From Dysidea avara (lineage: Eukaryota > Porifera > Demospongiae > Dictyoceratida > Dysideidae): a stretch of DNA of 64,000 nt. Of the stretch, positions 48,725 through 59,457 are shown one piece after another. The notes beneath the pieces were generated by a model. The model was not told the origin of the DNA and did no database searches. It saw nothing but the letters and a program-made list of their open reading frames with translations. The DNA lies in assembly GCF_963678975.1 (NCBI RefSeq), contig NC_089278.1, forward strand, positions 12,691,959 through 12,755,958. The letters are read 5' to 3'. Position numbers and translations under genes: made by a program. Position 1 is the stretch's first letter; each line of letters opens with the position of its first letter.

Positions 48725-49003
48725 TTACTTTTCCAAGTCTTGATGGTAGTATTCCCTTTGCCTTTCCGCTGACTCAATGCGAGACTTTGCCAAATCTTTG
48801 TTAAATGATGTTTTGGTGGCTTCAGCTGATTTCTCACACGACGCTGTTACATTTTTGTAGCACTCATTAGCATGACGCTGTGATCGGCATTCACTGCTGT
48901 ACTTGTCCTTTCTCTCTGAGAGTATAGACTCTCTATGAGCTTCATAGTATGCCCTGTTATTCTCCTTCTTTCTACTCTTCCGCGCCGCTTCCTTCGAAGG
49001 CAT
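48725..49003 (-). CDS. Small basic, helical protein, mobile-element type
   Basis: 92 codons from the ATG at 49003 (an upstream in-frame extension lacks support). The start MPSKEAARKSRKKENNRAYY and the rest are rich in Lys, Arg and Glu with helix-forming residues, resembling the basic N-terminal modules found on transposon-encoded proteins in marine invertebrates. No catalytic domain is present and no continuation was found upstream of 48725. It is probably a fragment or first exon of a mobile-element gene; function unknown. Confidence 0.4.
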   Translation of the reverse strand: MPSKEAARKSRKKENNRAYYEAHRESILSERKDKYSSECRSQRHANECYKNVTASCEKSAEATKTSFNKDLAKSRIESAERQREYYHQDLEK

Positions 49004-49904
49004 TGCCGCACCCAATATTGCCTCAGAGAAAACACACAAAGCAATAATAACCACAATACCCTTAGCTAACGCTATTTTGCTACGAATTATTTCTAATATC
49101 GCTCAAATACTTGAGGTAGATACGTTGTTTACAGCAAAGAAATGCGTTTACAAACACAAGCAATATTAATTTTGCCGGTTAACTTTGCCAGAAACAAAAG
49201 ATATAAGTCGCTAAATATATTCACTTACACGTACAAAGCTTCCCAATTGTGAACAGCTCGCTCTTCCTGCTCAAAATCAACTTCGAACTTTCAACCACGT
49301 GTATTCGAATATTTTACCACGAAGATTATGATTACTCTATTTAGCGAGCACTCTTATTGAAATGGACGGCGTCGTACATTGAAGCCATTTGTGGAGTTAT
49401 TAACACTACCTGTAGTGAATCCAGGACGATAGCGACATTAAAGAACGATGAAAGGTAAGACCCTAGTGCAAGGATTGTATTTCTATCGGTGTAGGAAAGG
49501 TTTAATCTATAGGCAAAGCGAGCCGTTTTCATGCAAGAAGTAGGACTGTAGCTGTTGCCATCTTCCCGCTAGGCCTGGCTGAAGGCATCACTAGAAAATT
49601 CGATCAGATAGAATTTTTTTTAAAATTCGTGGAAACTCATAGGATGCATTTCGTGTCGTTTTGAAGGCAAAATCGTGCTTCACTTTTGTAATACAGTACT
49701 GCTGAATCGCCGAGATGGTTTTGCAAGTCTGCTTTTGGTGCGTAATTTTTTGGCGGGAAATCGTGAACCTTGACGATCCCTACCATTAAGTACTACCGTA
49801 CTTAATGATATATAAATTATTTTATATATAATATATAAAATAATATTATATATAAAATAATATTAAAAAGAAGACAATATTATTATATATAATATTATAT
49901 AATA

Positions 49905-49949
49905 ATATCAAGAGTTAATAATAGTGTGTAGGTATTATTAACTCTTGAT
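49905..49949. repeat. Third AAGAGTTAATAATA hairpin
   Basis: Arms TATCAAGAGTTAATAATA and its inverse around GTGTGTAGG, followed by an (AT)n run. It sits 50-100 bp upstream of the RT gene start. Confidence 0.75.
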
Positions 49950-50005
49950 AATATATATATATATATATATAATAGAAGAGACGCGCTTTGAATTAGACGC
50001 GCGCC

Positions 50006-53000
50006 ATGGCGCCCTGTTGTTCCTGTAATGGTAAAAACGCTGTTTGTAAGAATGTGTCTGTGTTCGGGCTGGCAGGCCTTGTACCTCATGTTTGCCAATG
50101 AAGATTCATCGTTGTGGAAACACATTGGCCAGTCGTTCAGTGAATTCGGTGGTCTCTAACGAGGTGGGCTCTATTAGGAATTCTGCGTTAGGCGAGGCGT
50201 TAGGGGATCATGGACTTGATATGACTGCAAGGAGCCCTTCTACTGATACTGTACTGCAGCATTCGGACACTGCTAGGTTTGACTCTGTTGTGAATGATGT
50301 ACATGTAGCTAGTAGTGAGTGTTGTAGTGTTGGTGGCGATTTTTCTTTACCTCCCCACATTAATGAATTATTTCTTAAGGCATATGGTGCCCCTCTAGTA
50401 TCTTCTGATGGAGGTAATCGGAGCTCTATATGGTGTGAGCGTTGGTCTATTATTGTTCATCATAAGGGCTCACTTTACTCCTTGCCCAGAGGTAGTATTG
50501 GCAAACGTTATATTGATCAGCTGACTGATGAATTAATTTATTTGTGTAATGGAGAATATCCTTCTGAACGTGTTTTGGTGTATAGTGCTGTTATGTTACA
50601 AAGGGACTGCTCTGTATACAAGGGTTGTGACATCCGAAGATTATTGGAAAAAAGACTTGCTCTTTGGCAGGGTGGTCAATTTGATGTGTTGCTCCAGGAG
50701 GCCCAACGTTGTGATGGGACTTTAAGTAAGTCATTTAAGCGCTCCAGTAATTCCTCTGAGGATCATTTAGTAAGAGTGTGTACAAAACTAATGTTACAGG
50801 GCAATGTTCGTGCTGCCATACGTTGGATTACTGAACGAACTGGAGGTGATTTGTTGAATCCTGCCCAATCTGTTGTTGATGCCGTAAAGTCAAAGCATCC
50901 TGAGCGTCAGGTTCCGCCTGATTCTGCCCTTCCCCATTGTGAAACCTTTCCATTCATGGAAGATGTTGAGATAACTGCTGTTCATGTACAGTTTGTTGCT
51001 GGTCGTCTCCAGGGAGGTGCTGGTCCTGGGGGCTGTCAGTCTGCTCATTGGAGGGATGCCCTTAGACATGGTTCTGCCAGTGCACGTTTGAGGGAGGCTG
51101 TAGCTTCCTTATGTCGGCTTTTGTGTAACTCTGTGGTTCCATGGGATAATATTCGTGCATTACTAGCTAGTCGACTTATAGCACTTGACAAATGCCCAGG
51201 TGTACGTCCGATTGGAGTGGGGGAGAACCTTAGGCGTGTTGTGGGTAAGGTCATATGTTTAATTACACGTTCAGATGCATCTTTGGCTTGTGGATCACAA
51301 CAACTGTGTGCTGGCCTCCCTGGAGGAATTGAGGGTGCAATCCATGCGATGACTGAACTCTTTGATGTCAACCAGAATTTGACCACTGGTTGGGGGTATT
51401 AATGATTGATGCTTCCAACGCATTTAATTCTTTGAACCATATTGCCATGCTTCTCAATGTTCTTAATCTTTGGCCTCGTTGTGCTCGTTTTGTGTTTAAC
51501 ACTTATCGTGGCTGGTCTGTGTTGGTTTTGCGTGGACAACAGAAGTTTCTCTTCAGTAAGGAAGGAGTTACCCAAGGTGATCCCTTATCTATGTTTGTAT
51601 ATGCTGTGGGAATCCTTCCTTTGATTCAATCTGTGCAGTCTCCCCAGAGGTGGACTCAGGTATGGTATGCGGATGATGCCTCGGCTGGTGGTTTGTTGAA
51701 GGAGTTACGAGATTGGTTTAAGTTATTATGTTCCAGGGGCCCTGAGTTTGGTTATACCCCTCAGCCATCTAAATGTTGTGTAGTGGTTGCAGTTCCCTCT
51801 TTGTCTCTTGCTAATGAAGCTTTTGGTGAACTTGGCGTTCGAGTGGCCACTGGCCACAGATTTTTGGGTGGATTTCTTGGCAGGTCCATTGAAATCCAGG
51901 ACTATGTTCTCCAGAAGGTTCGTCATTGGTGTGCTCACATTAGAGTCCTAGCTGCTGTATCTGTTTCTCAGCCTCGGGCTTCTTTTATCGCTTTGACACG
52001 ATCTCTACAATCTGAATGGATGTTTCTTATGAGAGTAATTCCTAACTGTAGTCCTATTTTGGCTGAGCTTGAACACTGTCTCTTTTCCTGTTTTTTTTAC
52101 CAGCATTATTTGGAGTTGAAGTATCTGTTGCTGAAAGGCAGTTATGTACTCTGCCGGTCCATATGGGTGGACTTGGTCTTTCTAATCCGGTAGCTGTTTC
52201 CAATCATTATTTCGAGTCATCTGTAAGTTCATCCGCTCTTCTTCGTGAGTCTATACTGGGTGCTGTCACTTTTGAATTAGGGGCTTATTTTGATTCAGTT
52301 CAGTCCTCAAAGTCTATGTTTGGTAAATTAAAGCCAGACTATTTTTCTGGAGTTTTTAACAGTCTGATTGGGCACTTTGCTGCAGCACAACAGCGTGCTA
52401 TCTTGAGGGCTAGAGAATGTGCCTCTTCTTGGTTGTCAGTTCTTCCTTTACGGAGTCACCATTTTGATTTGTCTGCACAGGAATTTAGGGATGCACTTGC
52501 TTTGCGTTATAGAAAGCCGTTGTTAAATTTACCACCAGTTTGTGATGGTTGTGGCTCTCTTTAGTGTGGAACATGCCTTAGATTGTCGTGTAGGTGGCTT
52601 GGTTTGTCAGAGACATAATGAGGTGTGTGATGCAATTTGTGATTAGCTTCATTGGCTTGGGGACAGGTTCAGAAGGAGCCTGTGGTTTGCGAAGAAAAGA
52701 TGGATGATCCATCTTCTGAGACCCTGATTGTTGATGTAAGAATTCGTGGTGTTTGGCAGTCTCAAGTTGATGCTTTGTTTGATGTTCGGGTTGTTGACAC
52801 AGATGCTCCTTCATATCAATCTCGTTCACCTCAGGCTGTCCTTCGTACTGCTGAAGTTGAGAAAAGGAGGAAGTATGGTGCTGTTTGTCTGGCGCGACGT
52901 GCCAGTTTCACGCCTCTGTGCTTTTCTGTAGATGGTTTATTTGGCTCAGAGGCTGATTATTTTTTGCGCAGGCTTGCAGACTCTCTCTCAGTTAAATGGG

Positions 53001-53092
53001 AAAAGAATTATAGTGTTGTGATGGGATATGTGAGGGCACGATTATCATTTGCAATTATTCGAGCAGCCTTATTATGTGTGTGTGGATCATGA
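50006..53092 (+). pseudogene. Reverse transcriptase with Cys cluster and PD-(D/E)XK-like end, frameshifted
   Basis: Translation follows one protein through five small frame changes. From ATG 50006 a Cys-rich start (MAPCCSCNGKNAVCKN) continues, after a shift near 50050, as CVCVRAGRPCTSCLP...CGN. A helical region follows, then RT: GVRPIGVGENLRRVVGK, then after a shift in a G5 run (51392-51396) MIDASNAFNSLNH (motif A), EGVTQGDPLSM (motif B) and YADD at 51666-51677. A shift in a T8 run (52091-52098) leads to LPVHMGGLGLSNP. Shifts near 52560 and 52643 bracket a CDGCG..HALDC zinc-like motif. The last part has VDVRIRGVW and ALFDVRVV, a PD-(D/E)XK-like pattern, and stops at 53092. The family is one I know from cnidarian genomes; RT plus CCHC plus restriction-like nuclease recalls R2-type elements, but classification is uncertain. 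Confidence 0.75.
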
Positions 53093-53838
53093 ACGAAATG
53101 GAGATCACTAAGTTTGGCAGATAGAGCGGCTATTGATGAGACATCTTATTGACAGTTGTGACAGATATATTCCTTTTTGCTTAATTGTCATATTTACTGT
53201 TGTTTCATTGTGTGTATGCTTTAATGTGTTTTATTTAATTATAATATAATATTAATATAATATATATATATTAATAATATTTTATTATTATTATATATAT
53301 ATATATTATTATATTATATATAATAATATTGTCTTCTTTTTTGGTAGTTCCTTCTTTGGTAGTTTTTGGAACTTTTTAAATAACCATGTATACAGTGGAA
53401 CACACTTGCATGGAGGCTATCATTTAATAGTGGGGGTAACATATTGGATATCTCCTTACAATGCATGGTCTCCCCAACATTGTCTATGGTTCCATTGTTG
53501 ATTTACTGATACAAATTATTAACTTTTCTACTGTGTGTGGTGACTTGTATTGTTTGCAGGGCTATGGGTACCAGATGCAAGAAGTGCTGGCTTGACACCA
53601 GCTAATGAACAGCTTCATAAGGGCGAAGTGAACTACCTCCTGATGAATAAATATACGATGATGCTAATGATATGATGGGATTAGACTGAGGGACTTTGTT
53701 AAATTGGCCAAAGAAATATGTACCATATTTTTTAGTCTTTTATGCTGCCTTGCTGTACACATTGTGTTAATGCTAATACATTCATGATACTTTGTACTTG
53801 TGTGAGTGCAGATGTCTAACAACAGTTTAAATGTACTT

Positions 53839-55621
53839 AAGAAACACAACTAAAAGTGTTTTGTACGTGTTTACTGTATGTTAGTTTATCTTTTTCTCTT
53901 AGTGTAAGTTGTTTTAGTGTCAATAGAGCTGACCTATCACTAACAACAGAATTTTTTTCTTTACAGGAAAGCCAAATTAATGACTGTTCTATTAGAGTAT
54001 TTTGACTGCCAGTTTAAATTGTTGTCTAGTAACTCAGATTTCTTTTTTACAAAGCACTTATTTGGTAGTTCCTATGTGCAAACTGATTTTAAAGTCTGAT
54101 AAATTTAGCCACAACAAAAATTCAACCTGGGAATAATTGTACATAACTGTCAAGGGGATCAGTGAGATTTTAGAGGAAGCAAGAAAGAAGATACCTCAGA
54201 CCAGTTAAAACTGCAAAAGGTCTGTCAATAGTAGGTACAAGAACTTACCACATATAGCCTAAATAATAAAATTTCGATGTTTGGTTAACAGTGCAAAATT
54301 TAGACCTCCATATATTACATATGACCCCGTGTAATTATTACATTTGCAAATCTGCAAAAATTTTATTTTACATTGCACAACCTTGAAAATATTGCCTCTT
54401 GAAATATGTAGGCTATACAGTATTCAGACCCAAATATTGCCTGCAATATCACAATACTGCATTAGAATCAACCACCTAATGGAAAGGATTTGATCTGAGG
54501 TTTCTGGATCAACGCTGTTCCAATGACAATGATGAACTGGAAACCATGGAAACAGTTTACTAACATTATGATACTCGTGTATATTGTATAGCAGACTGCT
54601 GAGGGTTTGTGCCAGCTTCATCACACTCTACAAGTGGTGCCCTTTAAACATTTCTCCATGGACATATATTGAATGCTCATGTGCAGCAATTATTAACTTT
54701 CAGCTTTGGGAAAAATCCCTTATGAGGAGTCAGTTGGCCTAGTAATTAACACATCAGCATTACTACCAAGAAAAGATTTGGATCTCTTTAATTTCTCATA
54801 TATGTATTTCTGACAAAACTTATTCACAATCTGTTTGCTCTAGGCTTCTGTATAGAAATGAAAGGTCTCCACAGTTTCCTAGTTATGTTTTTGTGTTGTC
54901 TTTCAAATCATTAACAGTTCTCTTCATCAGTGCCAGCTGTAAGATCTGAGTGATCAGCATATATCATTTGCTAATTTTACTTTTCTTCAAGTCTATAAAG
55001 AAGGTATACCAACCAATGCATCAAAGAAGTGTCTACAGAACAAAACAATTTTACATGAATTTAAGCACCGTTGGAGTGACCTTGAGTCCCAGATGCTATA
55101 GTTATCATTTTACTTTAAAAACTCTACAGTGTAAAAAGATTGTACAATGAAATAAACTAGCTATATTTATGCAAAAAAATTACACTGATAGAATACTGGC
55201 ACAGGCCAGTATCCAATATATTCTAAAGTCAAACACTGGAAGCAGCGTCACTTCTTTGACAGGTCAAAGAGTGGGGTGAGGTTCAAGGACACAGACATGT
55301 TATAAAATGAATCAGTAGCTAGGGCCAGGGAATGCTCCAGGAAAAATTGATTTGGTATTTCATATACCTAACATCTAACTATGCTATATTAGACTATATG
55401 ATTGTTCTATTAGCAAATTTTGTTCTTATTTGTTTCTGCAAGATACTAGTGGTTTATGAAAAAGAAAATCTATAGCATTTTGTGATGGGTCTATCAAAAC
55501 GGAAGAGTTTAATCATTTATTTATGGGTTGTTGTACAAAAAGGACAAGGGCTATGATTATGAGCCACGTGTGTGATTGAATAATGGGCTTGGGTGGTACA
55601 CATACAATACAGAAGACCAGA
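53839..55621. other. No recognised content
   Basis: AT-rich; one copy of the GACTGTTCTATTAGAGTATT motif at 53982. Short frames are not recognisable. Confidence 0.45.
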
Positions 55622-57608
55622 AGATTGATTGATGATTGATTATTAATTTAACTTCTCAACAATCGGCAAAGCCGTTCTTCCTTGTTGGAGAAACAAAAAG
55701 ACATTTACAACAGATACACATACAGTTACAGAGACAATTAAGTGACAACACAAAGCAAATAAAAAAAACAAGAACAACACTAAAACATATAATTATAAAG
55801 AATCTGTTCATTGATTGTAGTATGAATGTTCTAACACCGATGTAGAAATTGTTATATGTGCCAATTTCCTTAAGCTTAGATGGCAAAGAATTCCACATTT
55901 GAATGGTGAAAATTTTTGAGTAAACGACGGGTGGAATTTGCAAAATACACTGGAGTTCTGATGTTATAAGTGGTGATTTCCAAATATTATAGGGGGAAGA
56001 AGAGGAATACCTTTAATAGAGGTGTGCTGACTGTACATAGCACAGATGCAATGGAATTAAACTAATTGGGAGAATTTCATCCACTAAAGGTAGACATAGT
56101 ACTCTGTAATATCAGGTAATATGGACAAACTTGCGGAGATTAAAATTAGTCAAACAGCACGATTCTGCAGCCGCTGAACACATTGCATGTATCCCTGGTG
56201 TAATGATGTACCCCAAACTGGAAGGGCATAGTGTAAATTAGATAAAACCAGTGACTCCAAAAGGAGCTTAATAAGCACTGCAGGAAGCACCTGCCAGTTA
56301 GAGTTCACCAGATACAGACAATATGACATCTTTTTACAAACCTTAGCAACATGATCTTTCCAAGTCAAGTGGCAATCAAAAATTAGCTCCAGATATTTTT
56401 GAGTGTCCGTAGCTTTCAAAGTAATGTTGTTGATAGTTATATTGGGTAGAGAACAAGATAACTTCTCACAGGGTGAAAAAAACCACATAACACAAGACTT
56501 GCCTGCATTGAGCTGCATTCTTAGAAAGGCCTAATTGTGAAAGGTTATGGAGCAAAATAGAGTGGTCCAGTGAGTCAAAGGCCTTACGCAAATCCAAAAA
56601 GGCAGCACAAACTGAATCTCTTTTATCTAGCTGAGCTGAAATAATGTCTATAGCCACCATTAGAATATCCTCTGGAGACTTACCATGTTGATATGCACCC
56701 TGATGTGGGTATAAAAGGTGATGAGCTTTCAAGAATGCAGACAACTTGGTAGCCACTATCTTCTCCAGTATTTTGGCTAACACAGATACAACAGCAATAG
56801 GTCTATAGTTATTAGGAACAGTAGAAGCCCCTCCTTTATGAACTGGCGTGATACGTGATCGTTTCCACTCCAATGGAACAACACCATGCAGTACACTGTA
56901 GAACATGGTAAGGCTGCTCAGAAATTTCAGCAGCAATCTCTCGAAGGAAGTGAGCAGGCAGACCATCTGGACCAGTAGACTTAGCAACATCAAGAGAAGA
57001 TAGGTATGAAAAAACATCATCAACAGAGATAGAGTCAAACTAAAAGCTGTCAGCATCATCGATACAATCCAGTAAAGGAAAACAAGTTGCATCTTTAAGA
57101 CTACCAGTAACAGCAACAGTTCTAAAAGAAACTATAGGAGTCTAAAGATATTGAATCATCGTCAATAGGAGACTTGTGATGCTGTGATCTGCCAATGATG
57201 GAGTTAATACGATACCACATCTGTGCTGACATTTGAGGTGAAGCTTTTACTTTTGACAGGGATGAAGCTTTTACCTTTGACAGGCGGGATGATTTTAAAT
57301 ATTCAACCTTAGCTTGACATATCGGCAACATCTTCAAATCAATTTTATGTCTCTTATAAACAGTGTGGTCTGTATCCAAGCGTGTACATTCAAAATGGTG
57401 CTTTGCCTTACATTTGTTTTAATTCAATTTCCATGGTAAACCACGGTGCTGGTTTTGTGTAGCTACCTTGTAGGTAAAAATGTGGACTATCTAAGCACTC
57501 TTGTAAAATAGCATGAAAAAACTCCACTTTACAGGTCCTCCGAAGTTTGACCCAATCGCACTTTTTATATGAATGAATAAAACGAACAGCTGGCGGAGGT
57601 TTAGGCAT
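55622..57608 (-). pseudogene. Dead LINE fragment 1 (RT with internal deletion)
   Basis: Read on the minus strand from 57608: a pre-RT segment (57408-57608, 57122-57379), then RT motifs RITPVHKGG, NNYRPIAVVSVLAKILEKIV and AAFLDLRKAFDSLDH (56466-57116). The frame breaks about where the YADD region should follow, and resumes at 56150-56518 with MQLNAGKSCVMWF, YLELIFDCHLTWKDH and a thumb-like end. A further remnant IQMWNSLPSKLKE lies at 55656-55943. It ends in an AATCAATC tail near 55622-55645, typical of a LINE 3' end. It resembles Jockey/CR1-type LINEs; the catalytic YADD segment is missing. Confidence 0.8.
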
Positions 57609-57717
57609 AACAAATTACATTCATATCAAAACAATGAGATTAAATCAAATTTAAGAGCTACTAGGGCTTGCCCTAGTGATCGTATGGATGTTTGCTACGT
57701 AAGCAACAAAACGCGCG

Positions 57718-57830
57718 CACGCATGCACACACACACACACATACACACACACACACACACACAACACACACACAACACACACACACACACACAACACACA
57801 CACACACACACACACAACACACACACACAC
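57718..57830. repeat. (CA)n microsatellite
   Basis: Imperfect CA/ACA run between the two LINE fragments; the His-Thr frame is an artefact. Confidence 0.95.
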
Positions 57831-57845
57831 CATTCGTAGATCCAT

Positions 57846-58748
57846 GACTATGACATATTTATTTATTTATTTGTACTGAGCAGTCAGCCCTGCTGGTATG
57901 CTCAGGAAAAAAAACAACAACAAAAACAGTTCTAACTTAACATACAGTAAACCAATTGTTCGACTAATTACAAGCTAGTACTAGTGTGGTAATATGATTG
58001 TAAAAGTGATGTGAACGAATCTGGATCAGACGTTTCAATGATGTTAACAGGCAAGGTGTTCCATTCTTTAACAGTTCTTGAGAAGTAGCTGCTCTGATAT
58101 GATCTGGTGGATGATGATGGAATTATGAGATGCAATGGATGGTATGATCTAGTTTCTCTCGTTGGTGGTAGGTAATATGATGGTATGCAGATGGCAAGCT
58201 GGTGATGGAGTGCCTTGTGCAGGACTTGTAATCTAGATATCTTGCGACGAGTCTCAAGAGATGGCAGGGATAATTCATTTAACATTGCTGAAACTGAGCT
58301 AAATCTACTATAGTCATTATAAATCCATCTGGCTGCACGACGTTGTACCTTCTCTAATTGCTGAATTTGTGAATTGTAGTATGGATCCCACACAGCTGAT
58401 GCATATTCCATTTGTGGCCTCACCATTGTGATGTATGCAGATTTCTTAACTCTTTGTGAGCAACTACTAAGGTTACGTTTCAAAAAGTTAAGGGTTTTTG
58501 TCGCCTTTGCTGCTATGGTAGATATGTGTGAAGACCAGGATAATGACTTGTTAATTAAGATGCCCAGATAAGAGTGTTGCTCAGATGTTTCTAATATATG
58601 GCCGTTCAGTATGTAATTATGTGTGATGGGTGAAGTATTCCTTGTGCATTGCACTACAGCACATTTGATGACATTAAAGTTCAGTTGCCAGGTGTTAGCC
58701 CATTCAGATAACTTGATCAGATCTTGTTGGAGCATATGCTGGCAATGT
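57846..58748 (-). pseudogene. 5'-truncated CR1/L2-type LINE fragment 2
   Basis: A 255-codon minus-strand frame (58735-57968) encodes the end of an RT and its thumb: LSEWANTWQLNFNVIKC, YLGILINKSLSWSSHIS, MVRPQMEYASAVWDPYYN and LEKVQRRAARWIYNDYS. This order is characteristic of CR1/L2-like LINEs. The catalytic RT core and endonuclease are absent: the copy starts abruptly near 58748. The 3' end has an AAATAAATAAATAAATA tail at 57858-57876. The frame is intact but cannot be functional alone. Confidence 0.85.
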
Positions 58749-58969
58749 ATGCTGGCTTCATGACATCGTGTCTTTCCATGGTGAGCGTTACAAGGAATAA
58801 TATGTTAAGCGCCAGGTGCGTTTTAAAAAAGTACCGTAAGCAATTAGTTTAGGTGCTCCACGTGGTAGTCGCTTACAACTCTGCAAGCTGAACACGAAGG
58901 AGATCCGAACGAAGTACTGTACTTATATTGGCTGTTTGTATTTTTGAAACTATTAACCTGTACGTATAG

Positions 58970-59073
58970 ATGGCACGTGACATATCTGGGTTTTTACATA
59001 TGAAAAAGGCTACGGCGTCTGACAGCGACATTGCCGAAGAATGGGACGAGATCGAAAAACTTTACGAGAGAAA
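58970..59073 (+). CDS. Possible first exon of an unknown gene
   Basis: ATG at 58970 opens about 35 codons with an ordinary, acidic composition (MARDISGFLHMKK, then EEWDEIEKLYERK). A candidate donor AA|GTTAGC at 59074 precedes a TG-repeat and a MITE. No further exon could be recognised downstream. The upstream 150 bases are less AT-rich than their surroundings. Low confidence. Confidence 0.3.
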
Positions 59074-59190
59074 GTTAGCGTGTGTGTGTGTGTGTGTACA
59101 TGTGTGTGTGTCTACATAAGTATGTATGTGTCTACATAAGTGTGTATGTGTCTACATAATCATATGTATGTGTGTGTGTGTCTATACATA

Positions 59191-59457
59191 CAAGGGGGGT
59201 GACACACAGGCACTCACTGTAGGTAGATCTGTGACCGAGGTCAAAGTCAAAGTCAAAGGTCAAGGCCGCCAAAATTGTGCCAAGTCAACGGTCAAGGGTA
59301 AAAATTTCCAACCCACAATCGAAAAGTACTGAAATATCGTCGCTAAGTCACTGGTCAATGATCGAAAAAGGCTCTTAGTCACAGGTCAAAGCGAAATTTC
59401 GGCCGGTCAAGCGCGGTCATATCTACCTACAGTGAGTGCCTATGTGTCACCCCCTTG
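59191..59457. mobile_element. MITE with clustered GGTCA motifs
   Basis: CAAGGGGGGTGACACACAGG at the left and its inverse (CCTATGTGTCACCCCCTTG) at the right form inverted repeats of about 35 bp. Flanking ACATA could be a 5-bp target duplication, but the neighbourhood is ACATA-rich. The interior has seven GGTCA motifs in one orientation. Confidence 0.75.

Larger units (their letters stand above)
49864..53343 (+). mobile_element. RT element bounded by inverted repeats
   Basis: The left end AAAAAGAAGACAATATTATT (49865 onward) is matched in reverse complement by the right end (53311-53342) over about 31 bp. A single degenerate gene on the plus strand lies between them, starting at 50006 and ending at 53092. 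A hairpin (49905-49949) follows the left repeat. No poly(A) or simple-repeat tail typical of LINEs and no LTRs are seen. Confidence 0.65.
48186..53362. mobile_element. 5.2 kb insert in the right arm (absent from left arm)
   Basis: The left arm reads continuously through the equivalent of GTCCAAAAC|TTTTTGGAAC (near 19400), while the right arm has 5177 extra bases between these halves. Left-end AACCAAAGAAG (near 48198) is mirrored by CTTCTTTGGT (53351-53360). Contents in order: AT-rich hairpins, a 186-bp palindromic MITE, a small minus-strand gene fragment, and the RT element. It may be one composite insertion or nested ones. Confidence 0.8.
42725..53838 (+). repeat. Right arm of large inverted duplication (X)
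   Basis: Reverse complement of 18920-24624, interrupted by an insert at 48186-53362. It contains the disrupted fibrinogen-like copy 2 and MITEs shared with the left arm. Confidence 0.85.

Noticed and set aside
48186-53362. Polinton/Maverick or DIRS element
   Set aside because: No DNA polymerase B, retroviral-type integrase, tyrosine recombinase or capsid frame was found, and the RT motifs do not fit DIRS.
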